Assembly (NCBI RefSeq): GCF_002197685.1
Contig: NZ_NBBI01000004.1
Location: 1-64,000 of the forward strand
Reading direction: 5' to 3'
Source of the DNA: Sphingomonas dokdonensis
GTDB taxonomy: Bacteria > Pseudomonadota > Alphaproteobacteria > Sphingomonadales > Sphingomonadaceae
DNA length: 64,000 nt
Positions 26,222 to 34,600 of the stretch are shown here, piece by piece. The translations under genes and the position numbers were made by a program. The stretch's first letter is position 1. Each line of letters begins with the position of its first letter. The notes under the pieces were generated by a model. The model had not been told where the DNA came from, did no database searches, and saw only the letters and a list, made by a program, of their open reading frames with translations.

Positions 26222-26854
26222 GTGACCATCTGCAACCGTTACCGCATGACTGCGAAGGAATCCGACCTTGCCGCCCGTTACGGCATCGTCTCGCCCTATC
26301 CTGAGGATCTAACGATCCCGCCGCCCGAGCTGTTCCCCGACAAGCTGGCCTATGTCGTGCGCGATCAAGGCGGCGCACGCATCCTAGACACGATGTCGTG
26401 GGGCTTCCCTCACAAGGTGCCTGGCAAGCGGATCGACAAAGCGACGGGCAAGCCGGTGCTGCTCGACAGGAAGGTGACCAACGTCCGGAACTACACATCA
26501 CCGTTCTGGAAGAGCGCGCTTGCGAATCCGGAGCGCCGTTGCCTGGTGCCTTTTACGGCGTTCAGCGAGTACGGACAAATCCGCAGTGAAGACGGCAAGC
26601 TGCCGCTCCACTGGTTCGATGTGCCCAGCCGGTCGATCGTCAGCTTCGCCGGGATCTGGCGCCCGGCCGAGGGCGGCGCCGTGTTCGCCTTCCTGACCAC
26701 CGAGCCGAACTCGCTGGTGGCGCCGATCCATCCGAAAGCTATGCCGGTGCTGCTGCACAATGAGGATGAGGAGCGGTGGCTATCGGCGCCAATCGAAGAT
26801 GCGATGGAGCTGGTGGCGCCCTTCCCCGCTCAGCTAATGCGGGTCGACGGCTAG
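26222..26854 (+). CDS. SOS response-associated peptidase (SRAP, YedK/HMCES family)
   Basis: About 210 residues, with the SRAP core. The catalytic Cys lies in 'CNRYRM' near the N-terminus, with the Asn of 'VRNYTSPFWKSA', the Glu of 'FSEYGQ' and the His of 'APIHPKAMPVLL'. The family crosslinks to abasic sites through Cys2 in single-stranded DNA and protects replication forks. The GTG at 26222 would place Cys at residue 4 and is only 1 nt from the GGGAG (26216-26220). An AUC at 26228 would give Met-Cys with ideal 7-nt spacing. Last gene of the rightward phage run. Confidence 0.85.
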   Translation: MTICNRYRMTAKESDLAARYGIVSPYPEDLTIPPPELFPDKLAYVVRDQGGARILDTMSWGFPHKVPGKRIDKATGKPVLLDRKVTNVRNYTSPFWKSALANPERRCLVPFTAFSEYGQIRSEDGKLPLHWFDVPSRSIVSFAGIWRPAEGGAVFAFLTTEPNSLVAPIHPKAMPVLLHNEDEERWLSAPIEDAMELVAPFPAQLMRVDG

Positions 26855-26873
26855 TCCCTTTAGCAGAGCGCAA

Positions 26874-27518
26874 TCACATTAGCCCTCTGGAGCGAAGGCT
26901 GACATGCTCTCCCAAACCGATAATCAGGTGATCGTGCACCTGTATATCGAAGTGACGAGCAGCGTCTATTACTTGCTGGGTTAAAGCGATGTCTGCACGA
27001 CTGGGTGTCGGATCCCCGGAAGGGTGGTTGTGGGCCAGTATGATCGCTGACGTACCAAGCTCGAGACACCGAGCCACAAGCTCGCGCACGTGAACCGTCG
27101 CTTGGTTGACTGTGCCTTCGGAGAAGATCTCGTCTTTGATAAGCACCTTCCGAGCATTGAGATGTAGCACCCGCACTTGTTCTGTCGGTCGGTGCTGCAT
27201 CTGCACACGCAAATAGGCGATAAGAGATTCCCACTCGCCAACGGCCGGCTTTCGCTGCACGCGTTCGATAAGAACATGGCCCAGGGCGGCATCCACTCGT
27301 CGAAGCAGGTTCAGCGCATCTGAACCTGCAACCCGGCGCATCCGTGAGGAGCTGCCCTTTAGGGTGGCTCCAAGACACCCAAACTCTGTCAAAAGAGCAG
27401 CGGCGGCACGGTCGGGATCTGGCTCGCACCCGCGGAGTAATGAGGCGAGGACCGTGACAGCATTGCCGTCGAACGGGCAGTCACTCAGTGCGGCACCGGC
27501 GCCGAGAACCGACGCCAC
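26874..27518 (-). CDS. radC: RadC-family JAMM-domain protein
   Basis: About 214 residues. The C-terminal RadC/MPN domain carries the JAMM metal site 'HNHPSGDPTPS' with 'SEGTVNQATVHVRELV' before it. A degenerate helix-hairpin-helix-like N-terminus precedes it. RadC genes are frequent in mobile elements; the role is unclear despite the historic DNA-repair name. GTG at 27518 is the likely start, overlapping the upstream membrane gene by 34 bp; the longer frame to 27743 is antisense overlap and rejected. Confidence 0.85.
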   Translation of the reverse strand: MASVLGAGAALSDCPFDGNAVTVLASLLRGCEPDPDRAAAALLTEFGCLGATLKGSSSRMRRVAGSDALNLLRRVDAALGHVLIERVQRKPAVGEWESLIAYLRVQMQHRPTEQVRVLHLNARKVLIKDEIFSEGTVNQATVHVRELVARCLELGTSAIILAHNHPSGDPTPSRADIALTQQVIDAARHFDIQVHDHLIIGLGEHVSLRSRGLM

Positions 27519-27907
27519 TGCCGGTAAATTCCGGCAATCAGCACGGGTGGGATAAGGTATGCTGTCATGCCCGCGAGCGCGTAACCGTTGCTTTCCAATG
27601 CGGGATTCAGCGCCCGCGCTATGTGAGCGAACAGAGATGGCGCGAGCAGCGCGGTCGCAAGCATCGGCCACCAGCGATCGGAGCGTAGAGCGACGAACAG
27701 TAACGTCAGGAACACAGCCCAGTCGATCAGCAGGATGGACCATACGACCTCATCGAAATTCGCGCCGGGCGGCTGCGCAAGTCGCGTCAGCACCGCGCCG
27801 GCGAGATTACCCGCTGCAATTACCTGCTCTGGCCACCCGCCCCATCGAAGCGCAGCAGGCAAAAGCACGATCGCAAGCAAGAAGAACGGGGCGACCCACC
27901 AAGGCAT
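27485..27907 (-). CDS. Small integral membrane protein
   Basis: The 140-residue protein has four predicted transmembrane segments ('APFFLLAIVLLPAAL', 'ILLIDWAVFLTLLFVAL', 'MLATALLAPSLF', 'MTAYLIPPVLIAGIY'). It ends within the start region of radC and shares its direction, suggesting one transcript. No family is recognised. Confidence 0.7.
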   Translation of the reverse strand: MPWWVAPFFLLAIVLLPAALRWGGWPEQVIAAGNLAGAVLTRLAQPPGANFDEVVWSILLIDWAVFLTLLFVALRSDRWWPMLATALLAPSLFAHIARALNPALESNGYALAGMTAYLIPPVLIAGIYRQWRRFSAPVPH

Positions 27908-27946
27908 GTTTGGTGGATCGCGCAGCTTAGTTAGGCGGTCAACCGC

Positions 27947-28294
27947 TCACGCAGGTTCCGTCTGACGGCCAGCAGGCGAGAAAAGCTTCTTCTCCGGACT
28001 GTCGTTTGGACCGTAAGCACCAGGCGCGATCCGCCACTCCTCACGAATAGGCGCCAGCAGGGCATGAACCTCGTGGGCCTCTTGCTGGGCGGTGAAGGCT
28101 GCGTCGGCGGTCCGCCGCATACGTTCCAAGATGTCGGAGCCAAAGTTTGCTTCTGGCATGCGCGCCGTGGCGCGGGCTTCCAGCATCACTGAAAGCGCTT
28201 CGTAGCAGGTTGCCGCAGTTCGGATTGTCTGAAGTTTGGCAGGCAAAAATGCCGTCGCAACGTCAGCGGCTACCTGATGGCGTGTATTTGGCAT
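27947..28294 (-). CDS. Hypothetical helical protein
   Basis: The 115-residue soluble, Ala-rich helical protein ('YEALSVMLEARATARM', 'RMRRTADAAFTAQQEAHEV') has no recognised domain. The ATG at 28294 has GGAG with 7-nt spacing. Same direction as its neighbours. Confidence 0.6.
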   Translation of the reverse strand: MPNTRHQVAADVATAFLPAKLQTIRTAATCYEALSVMLEARATARMPEANFGSDILERMRRTADAAFTAQQEAHEVHALLAPIREEWRIAPGAYGPNDSPEKKLFSPAGRQTEPA

Positions 28295-28327
28295 GAGCAA
28301 GCTCCGTCACCGGAGCCGAGCTCCGGA

Positions 28328-28828
28328 TCACTGTTGAAGAAGTGGATTCACTTGGTCCGCGACGCGTTGAACACCGTCCAGCATGGCGAAGGTGAGCACG
28401 TAAGTCGCGGTGATCGCCAACATCATGGCCGCGATGGCCAAGAGGCGCATAGTTAAACTCAGGTCATTTCGACCATCCTTGAAAGGACCTCTTCTCGGCA
28501 ACGCAGGCTTGTCCTCAGCCATCGCTGCTACCAACGGTGTATCCGCCGGGTGATCCAACATTGGCGGTTGCTCGGGGATATCCTCCATCACCCTTTGCGG
28601 ACTAACCCGCTTCGGATGAGGCCCGGTGTAGTCCGGAAAGAGAAGCTCCAGTAGTTGTTGGTCGGACATCGCCGTCTTGCGGCGCGCGGACCCAAGATGG
28701 GTCTTCAAAGTGTTCTCGCTGATGCCCAGGTGCTTCGCTGCGGCACCTCTATGACCATGACTGAAGAACGCGTGCAGTGACTCGCGCTCCCGCGCCGTCA
28801 GCGCCTCTAACCCCTTCCCCAAATACAT
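28328..28828 (-). CDS. LuxR-type regulator with C-terminal membrane anchor
   Basis: The 166-residue protein has an N-terminal LuxR/GerE helix-turn-helix (about residues 8-62, 'LTARERESLHAFFSHGH', 'LGISENTLKTHLGSARRK'). A Pro-rich linker follows and a single transmembrane helix near 128-152 ('LLAIAAMMLAITATYVLTFAM'-like). DNA-binding in the cytoplasm with a membrane tether resembles ToxR-style architecture, in reversed domain order from classic sensors. Confidence 0.78.
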   Translation of the reverse strand: MYLGKGLEALTARERESLHAFFSHGHRGAAAKHLGISENTLKTHLGSARRKTAMSDQQLLELLFPDYTGPHPKRVSPQRVMEDIPEQPPMLDHPADTPLVAAMAEDKPALPRRGPFKDGRNDLSLTMRLLAIAAMMLAITATYVLTFAMLDGVQRVADQVNPLLQQ

Positions 28829-29149
28829 CGACCCGCCCCAGAATCGCTTTTGGAGATATGATTATCCGAATTGAACCAATCATCTATATGGTTAATTTCG
28901 CTGACCGAAGTCTTATGTGACGTCGTCAGCGAAGCTTGCGCGGGTGCTGCGACAATCAAGATCGGCAGCCGTCTCACCATGGTGGTCAAGGCGATCTCGG
29001 CGTCAATCACCGCCTCCAAAAGAATGAGTGGAAGCAGAAGGGGATCGCGACTCGCCCAATATCGATCTGATCCGAAGATTGAGCAAGCCGTGCGAATCGC
29101 GCGCCCATGCCCCGGTTCGTCCAACATCTCCAGATCTTACGTTCCATCT
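28829..29149. other. Divergent intergenic region
   Basis: These 321 bp separate the leftward LuxR-type gene and the rightward zinc-finger gene. No convincing gene is seen; an antisense frame across it has non-protein-like composition. It holds promoters for both sides, with a LexA box at its right end. Confidence 0.5.
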
Positions 29150-29155
29150 ATGTTC
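29141..29155 (+). promoter_or_regulatory. LexA (SOS) box, GTTC-N7-GTTC
   Basis: GTTC at 29141-29144 and GTTC at 29152-29155 are separated by CATCTAT. This is the direct-repeat LexA operator of alphaproteobacteria. It covers the possible ATG at 29150 of the next gene, or lies just before the alternative ATG at 29171. Confidence 0.65.
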
Positions 29156-29692
29156 CGCTACGAGCGGCCGATGGTTGGCCCGCCAAAGACCCTGTACGAT
29201 CTCCGGAAAGTCGAAGGCGCGGTGCGTCTTACCTGCCGAGCTTGCAAGCGACGCCAGTTGATCGATCGCGAAGAGTTGATCCTGATGCGACACATCGCGC
29301 GGGAGACGTGCGATTGGCCAGCTTTCTGCACCTCGGCGATCTGTTGCTATTGCACCAGTCGAAATGTGAAGGTGGAGATAGAGGCGTTCGCGAACGGCTT
29401 GCCGGAGCTGCGTCGCCGTCGCGCAACGATGATCACGATCGAGCTCGCGCTGATATTGCTCCGGGCAGCCTCCGATTCCGGCTCGCGCCGTGGCCTTCCC
29501 GTCGAGGCTGTTCGCCTCGCGCTACGGGCGGTACACCCGTTCTTGCAAGACAAAGCGCTACTGACGGAGTTCTGGGTCAGGTATTCCGACCCCGACCCCA
29601 CGTTGGGGGAAAGCCCCGCCGGCTACTATGCAGACATTGTTCGAGCGCTGTTGAAGCGCGGTTACGCGGTTCCAGCCGAACCGCGGATTTAG
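29150..29692 (+). CDS. Hypothetical protein with CxxC zinc knuckles
   Basis: The 180-residue protein has two CxxC pairs ('CRACKRR' and 'CCYC') 35 residues apart near the N-terminus, suggesting one zinc site. A helical region follows ('LRRRRATMITIELALILLRAASD'). The start is either 29150 or 29171. The LexA box over the start makes SOS induction likely. Similar proteins are common in sphingomonads; function unknown. Its stop overlaps that of the opposing mini-gene. Confidence 0.68.
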   Translation: MFRYERPMVGPPKTLYDLRKVEGAVRLTCRACKRRQLIDREELILMRHIARETCDWPAFCTSAICCYCTSRNVKVEIEAFANGLPELRRRRATMITIELALILLRAASDSGSRRGLPVEAVRLALRAVHPFLQDKALLTEFWVRYSDPDPTLGESPAGYYADIVRALLKRGYAVPAEPRI

Positions 29693-29772
29693 CTCGCCGC
29701 CAAGACCCCGAAGCTCATCAAAGCCAGCATCAACATAAAGCCGGCAATGAAGCGGTGATCGATGATCTTCAC
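29689..29772 (-). CDS. 27-residue membrane peptide
   Basis: GTG at 29772 overlaps the TGA of the upstream 90-codon gene (GTGA). The product is a short soluble start followed by one hydrophobic helix ('FIAGFMLMLALMSFGVLAAS'). Coupling plus a clean transmembrane helix suggest a real small membrane protein. Confidence 0.5.
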   Translation of the reverse strand: MKIIDHRFIAGFMLMLALMSFGVLAAS

Positions 29773-30041
29773 AATTTCAGCTTCTGGCGCCGATCGGCGA
29801 TCTGCTTGCCGCGTCGGCGGATCGCATCGGTCTTGGAGGCCGCGTCGATGATGATTTGCCGAATGGCCCTGCGCCGAAGGGAGAACGGGAGCGAGAACTG
29901 CATCGCTCGATATAGCCGCCGGACAGCCCGCTCGTGGTCGCCGGCGTATTTGACCGCGGCTGCGCCTTCTAGCTGGTCGACCTCGTGCTGATCCCAACTG
30001 GTCACCTGAACGGACAGCGATGCTATTTCCTCCGGTGTCAT
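29769..30041 (-). CDS. Hypothetical basic protein
   Basis: The 90-residue product has an acidic N-terminal half and a strongly basic helical C-terminus ('SLRRRAIRQIIIDAASK', 'KQIADRRQKLKL'), as in small nucleic-acid-binding or membrane-peripheral proteins. It is followed by the coupled membrane peptide. No family recognised. Confidence 0.6.
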   Translation of the reverse strand: MTPEEIASLSVQVTSWDQHEVDQLEGAAAVKYAGDHERAVRRLYRAMQFSLPFSLRRRAIRQIIIDAASKTDAIRRRGKQIADRRQKLKL

Positions 30042-30163
30042 GCCCTCAGTCTCTCTCGTTATCGGGTGAGGAGCAAGTGGCGGGCAGTCGACGCGCGGCA
30101 GATCGAATTGTCGTTGATGAGGGTGCCACCCTGATCACGCGAGCGCAGCCGCTCGGCCTGCCT

Positions 30164-30406
30164 TCACTTCGCCACCTTGAACTTGGCCCAGCGTGGATCG
30201 GTACCGCCGAGCTCGGCTTCTGACACGCCGAAGAAGCGGCAAAGCGTCTCCCGGTCGGGGGCTTCGAGCCGCTCCGGCCTGCCCTCGCGCACATAGCGCC
30301 CGAGGTACGATCGCGGACGTCCGATCATGTCGGACAGATCGCCAAGGCCAGTGCGGAACTGCTTGGATAGCGCGCGCAGGCGTTCACGAGGATGGTGGAT
30401 GATCAT
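30164..30406 (-). CDS. Small helix-turn-helix regulator
   Basis: The 80-residue protein contains a helix-turn-helix-like region ('LSDMIGRPRSYLGRYVREG') and an XRE-like end ('TLCRFFGVSEAELGG'). This resembles short phage-type repressors of sphingomonads. It is transcribed leftward from a region with a LexA box about 40 bp upstream of its start, so SOS control is likely. Confidence 0.7.
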   Translation of the reverse strand: MIIHHPRERLRALSKQFRTGLGDLSDMIGRPRSYLGRYVREGRPERLEAPDRETLCRFFGVSEAELGGTDPRWAKFKVAK

Positions 30407-30892
30407 CGGCGGCTCCGTCGAATCCTGGGCCGCTTACATAAGCGATGTTCCGCCTATGTTCTACGCAGCTTTCGACGTATTCGACCGCTCAGGGCTAACC
30501 GGCGGCTTTTATGACAGAATCAGGAACACGGCAGGATACCGTGCGGGGGTAGATCGTGAATATGTGATAGCGCGCGTTGAGAAGTGGGTCTTTCCGCTCG
30601 ACTGTTAATCGAGCGCTGTGCGCTCGCCCTCCGCGGCCGAGCTCCCGACTTCGTCCATCGCACCTTGTGTTTCTTGCCCCGTGCTGGCGCTCGAAGACGC
30701 TGCCGGTTACATCATGGAAAAGGTCAAGCGGCGTTCCGACAAACGGCGTAAGCCCTTGATATGCGGTAGGGCAACAAAGCGTGAATCTGTCGGAATGAGC
30801 ATTGATCGGAAAGGTCGAAAACCACGACTTAAATTCTCAGGCTAGATGACGTTAAGCAGCAAGCAAGAGGAGATAAACAGCGGTGAGGATTA
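30407..30892. other. Intergenic region before Hachiman
   Basis: No convincing gene is seen in these 486 bp. Short rightward frames (for example 30456-30608 and 30714-30845) lack clear ribosome-binding sites and protein-like composition. The stretch contains the LexA box and must hold the hamA promoter. Confidence 0.5.
30447..30461 (+). promoter_or_regulatory. LexA (SOS) box, GTTC-N7-GTTC
   Basis: GTTC 30447-30450 and GTTC 30458-30461 flank CGCCTAT. It lies upstream of the leftward regulator gene (start 30406), about 430 bp before hamA. Confidence 0.65.
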
Positions 30893-31666
30893 GTGGCTGA
30901 TATCAAGACCTGGTGCGGTGACACGCGGACAAAGGTGAAGACGCACCAGCTCGTCTACCTGGAAGCCGATGCTGCCAAGCTGGCGCACGCCGTCACCTCG
31001 GTCGCTGCGGTCGTCCCCAGTCATTACGCCGCTCCCGATCGCGTCGCGGACATCCTGCAACGCCTCGGCAAGCCCGCTGTTGCCGAGTATGTCCGGACCA
31101 AGCTTCCCGAAGGCGCACGGTCGCGCTCCGGCGATCTAGGTGAGATCCTAGCGACGAGCTTCGTTACCGATTACACCGGCTACAAAGTCGGCGTGTTCAA
31201 ACTTCGGTGGGCCGATCACCGCGAGATGGCGATGCGCGGCGACGATATCCTCGGCATCCGGCTCGATACCAAATTGACTGTCAAGTTCCTCAAGGGAGAG
31301 GTGAAAAGCCGCGCGACGCTCGGCTCGGCGACAATCGACGAGGCGCGTGCGGCATTGAACGCGACCCATGGGCGTCCGACGCCGCACGCGCTGGCGTTCG
31401 TCGCCGACCGGCTGTTCGAGACCGGCGACACGGCACTTGCCGCGGTCGTTGACCAGTACCAGCTCCAAACTCGCATCAAGCTCGATCAACTTTCGCATCT
31501 GCTGTTCACGTTCACGGGCAGCAATCCGAGCAAACTGCTGACTGCTAACCTCAACGCCTACACCGGCAAGGTGCATCAGGTCGCAGTCGGCCTTCGGGTG
31601 TCCACCCACCAAGCCTTCATCAAGCAGGTCTTCGAGAAAGTGATCGGCGATGGCAACAAGCCCTGA
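30893..31666 (+). CDS. hamA: Hachiman nuclease subunit HamA (DUF1837)
   Basis: The 257-residue protein matches the DUF1837/HamA type. 'SGDLGEILATSF' (E84) is followed by 'MRGDDILGIRL' (D117/D118) and 'LKGEVKSRA' (E136, K138), a PD-(D/E)xK-like nuclease core. In Hachiman, HamA forms a complex with the HamB helicase and degrades DNA when the helicase is activated during infection. The GTG at 30893 has GAGGA just upstream. hamB starts inside its 3' end (17-bp overlap). AbpA-type DUF1837 proteins are the main alternative. Confidence 0.85.
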   Translation: MADIKTWCGDTRTKVKTHQLVYLEADAAKLAHAVTSVAAVVPSHYAAPDRVADILQRLGKPAVAEYVRTKLPEGARSRSGDLGEILATSFVTDYTGYKVGVFKLRWADHREMAMRGDDILGIRLDTKLTVKFLKGEVKSRATLGSATIDEARAALNATHGRPTPHALAFVADRLFETGDTALAAVVDQYQLQTRIKLDQLSHLLFTFTGSNPSKLLTANLNAYTGKVHQVAVGLRVSTHQAFIKQVFEKVIGDGNKP

Positions 31667-34600
31667 GGCGATCGCGCAACTAATCGAGGCGGCGACCGCA
31701 CCTGGCTTTCGCAACGGCCTGCTGGCTAAGGGGCAGGCGCGCGCCATGGTGTGGCGCAATGGTGAGTTGCCTGCCGAGGCACCGTCGTTCTCTGCGCTGC
31801 TGACCTATGACCTGCTGAGTTACGCTTATTCGCTGATGACCCAAGGCCTGCGCCTGCTCGACCAAGGCAGCGAAGGCGAGGCTGCGCGCAATGCCTTCGA
31901 GCACGCCGCATCTGCGATCGAGGCGGTTACCTTGCGAGGTCCGCCCAGCGTAGAGCGCGACTTCCATCGGCTTATGGCAGGCGCGTGCTACCATCTCGCC
32001 CGCTATGCCGCTCGCGCGTTCTCCCTCCTCCACGAAGGTTTGAACGAGGCGAACCTCAGCGTACCCGAACGCGCGCTGGCGCTTCTGATGCTGCGTGATC
32101 TCGATATCCTCGAGACCCTCGTCCGCGATCACCGCCTTGGTGTCGCTGGATCCGAGGACGCGATGATCGCCCGGCTAACGCCCGCCATTGGAAGCGATGC
32201 GGCCACTGATGAGAGAGACAAGGAGATGCCCGCGCCGCTGTTGCAGGTGGTCGATCAAGCGCTGGCTGACAACTACATGGGCGCGCTTGGCATGGCACTG
32301 CTGGCTTTCGAGCGCGGCGAGGCCGCGTTGATCGACGCTGCGGTCGAGCAGCTAAAGGTAGGTCTGAGTTCGGCGGCAGAGCTCAATGTGGTCCCGAGCT
32401 GGTGGTGTCACCGCCTGACTATCTATCTGCTCGGCGATCTGTGGTCATCGAGCTTCCATGCCCGGCTACCCATGCAGCCGCTCAATGGCGTGGCGGAGGA
32501 CTGGACCGCGTACCGAGAGCTGTTCATCGCCTCGCTGTTCCGCCGCGGCCGTGCCGAAATCGATCTCTGGCCCTCGCAGGTCGATGCGGCGACGCGCGCG
32601 CTGGACCTCAAGGACAACATGGTGGTATCGCTGCCGACTAGCGCCGGCAAGACGCGTGTGGCCGAGTTGTGCATCCTTGCCTGCCTCGCGGCCGGACGCC
32701 GCGTGGTGTTCGTGACGCCGTTGCGCGCGCTGTCGGCGCAGACGGAGGTGACGCTTCAGCGTAGCTTTCAGCCGCTCGGCAAGACGGTTTCCAGCCTGTA
32801 CGGGGCGATCGGCGTCAGTGAGGTAGACGAGGACTTCCTGCGCGATAGCGACATCATCGTCGCAACCCCGGAGAAGCTGGACTTCGCTCTCCGCAACGAC
32901 CCCGGGTTGCTCGACACCGTCGGCTTGGTGGTGCTCGATGAAGGCCATATGATCGGGTTGACCGAGCGCGAGGTCCGCTACGAGGTCCAGATACAGCGGC
33001 TGCTCCGGCGAAGCGACGCCAAGGATCGGCGCATCGTCTGCCTGTCAGCCATCCTCCCCGACGGTGATCAACTCGAGGACTTTACCGCTTGGCTGACCGG
33101 CGATCAGGATGACGGTCTTATCAAGCTGGACTGGCGCCCGACCCGGCTGCGCTATGGCGAGGTCGAATGGCGCGGCGACCATGCCAAGCTGGAAATCTCG
33201 GTAGGGGCCGAGAAGCCGTTTGTGCCCCGCTTCCTTACCGGGACGCTCCCCAAGGGACGCCGCTCCAAGCTGTTCCCCGGCGATCAGCGCGAACTATGCA
33301 TTGCCACGGCGTGGGCGTTGGTGGCCGACCGGCATTCAGTTCTGATCTTCTGCCCACAGCGGCGAAACGTCGAGCCCTTCGCCAGGACGATTGTGGATCT
33401 CGCGGGCCGGGGTGCGCTGGCCCCGGTGCTCGAACACGACCCCGCCGTCCTCGACAACGCGATTGCGATCGGCAGCGAATGGCTTGGCGCTGACAGCCCG
33501 GTGCTCGCCTGCTTGCGCCTTGGCGTCGCGATCCATCACGGCGCGTTGCCTACTCCCTACCGCAAAGAGGTCGAGCGGCTGCTGCGGGAAGGCATCTTGC
33601 GCGTCACTGTGTCGTCGCCGACCCTTGCTCAAGGGCTCAACCTGTCTGCCACTACCCTAATTTTTTACGGTCTCAAGCGCGGCAGCGACCCTATCGACAT
33701 CGCCGAGTTCCGCAACGTCGTGGGTCGAGCCGGGCGCGCCTATGTTGACGTCGAGGGCCTGGTGCTCATGCCCATGTTCGACAGGCTGTCGACGCGACGC
33801 GCCGATTGGGCAGCGATGGTGGCTAGCGCCAAGGGCAAGGAGATGGAAAGCGGTTTGGTCCGCCTCCTCCTGTTTCTGATGCAACGCATCGTCACGAAGG
33901 CGGGCGTGAAGTCGCTAAGTGCGGCCAAAGAGTATCTGGCGGGTACAACGGTTTGGGACTTCCCGGTGTTGAATACGGAGGGCCCGGACGTCCGTGCGCA
34001 GGAGGAGGTGCGGTGGGCAAATTACCTGACCACGCTCGATACGGCGCTGCTCAGCATGCTGGGCGAGCAGGATGTGGCCGACGATCAGATCGAGGTCATG
34101 CTCGACGAGGTGCTGACCTGCTCATTGTGGACGCGTCGGCTTCGTCACCGGACCGATCTGGTCCAGCAGCTGCTCAAGTCCGGTCTCGCCGCACGGGCGA
34201 GGTTCATCTGGCGGCGCACCTCCGACGTGCAGCGGCGAGGCTATTTTCTGGCCGGCGTCGGTCTGGAAACCGGTGAAGCGCTCGATGCAGCAGCGCCAGA
34301 GCTGAATGAGCTACTGACACAGGCCAACGGCGCCATTCTCCTGGCCGATGCTGAGGTGGCGATCACGTCAATCACCCGCTTCGCCGAATGCGTGTTCGGC
34401 ATTGCACCGTTCACCCCCGACAGCCTCCCCGCTAACTGGAAGGCGATCTTGCGCCTGTGGCTTGAAGGCAAGGCTCTGGCTGGGCTGGCAGCTGGCCGGG
34501 AGGACGAAGTGTTGAAGTTCGTCGAGCAGGCGCTCGTCTACAAGCTGCCCTGGGCGATGGAGGCGGTACGGGTTCGAGGGCTGGCGCATAATGATACCCT

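Noticed and set aside
28807..29127. Leftward 106-codon frame upstream of the LuxR-type gene
   Set aside because: It overlaps the regulator's start, has no ribosome-binding site and low-quality composition.
30618..30845. Small rightward basic ORF before hamA
   Set aside because: No supporting ribosome-binding site or similarity; left as intergenic.
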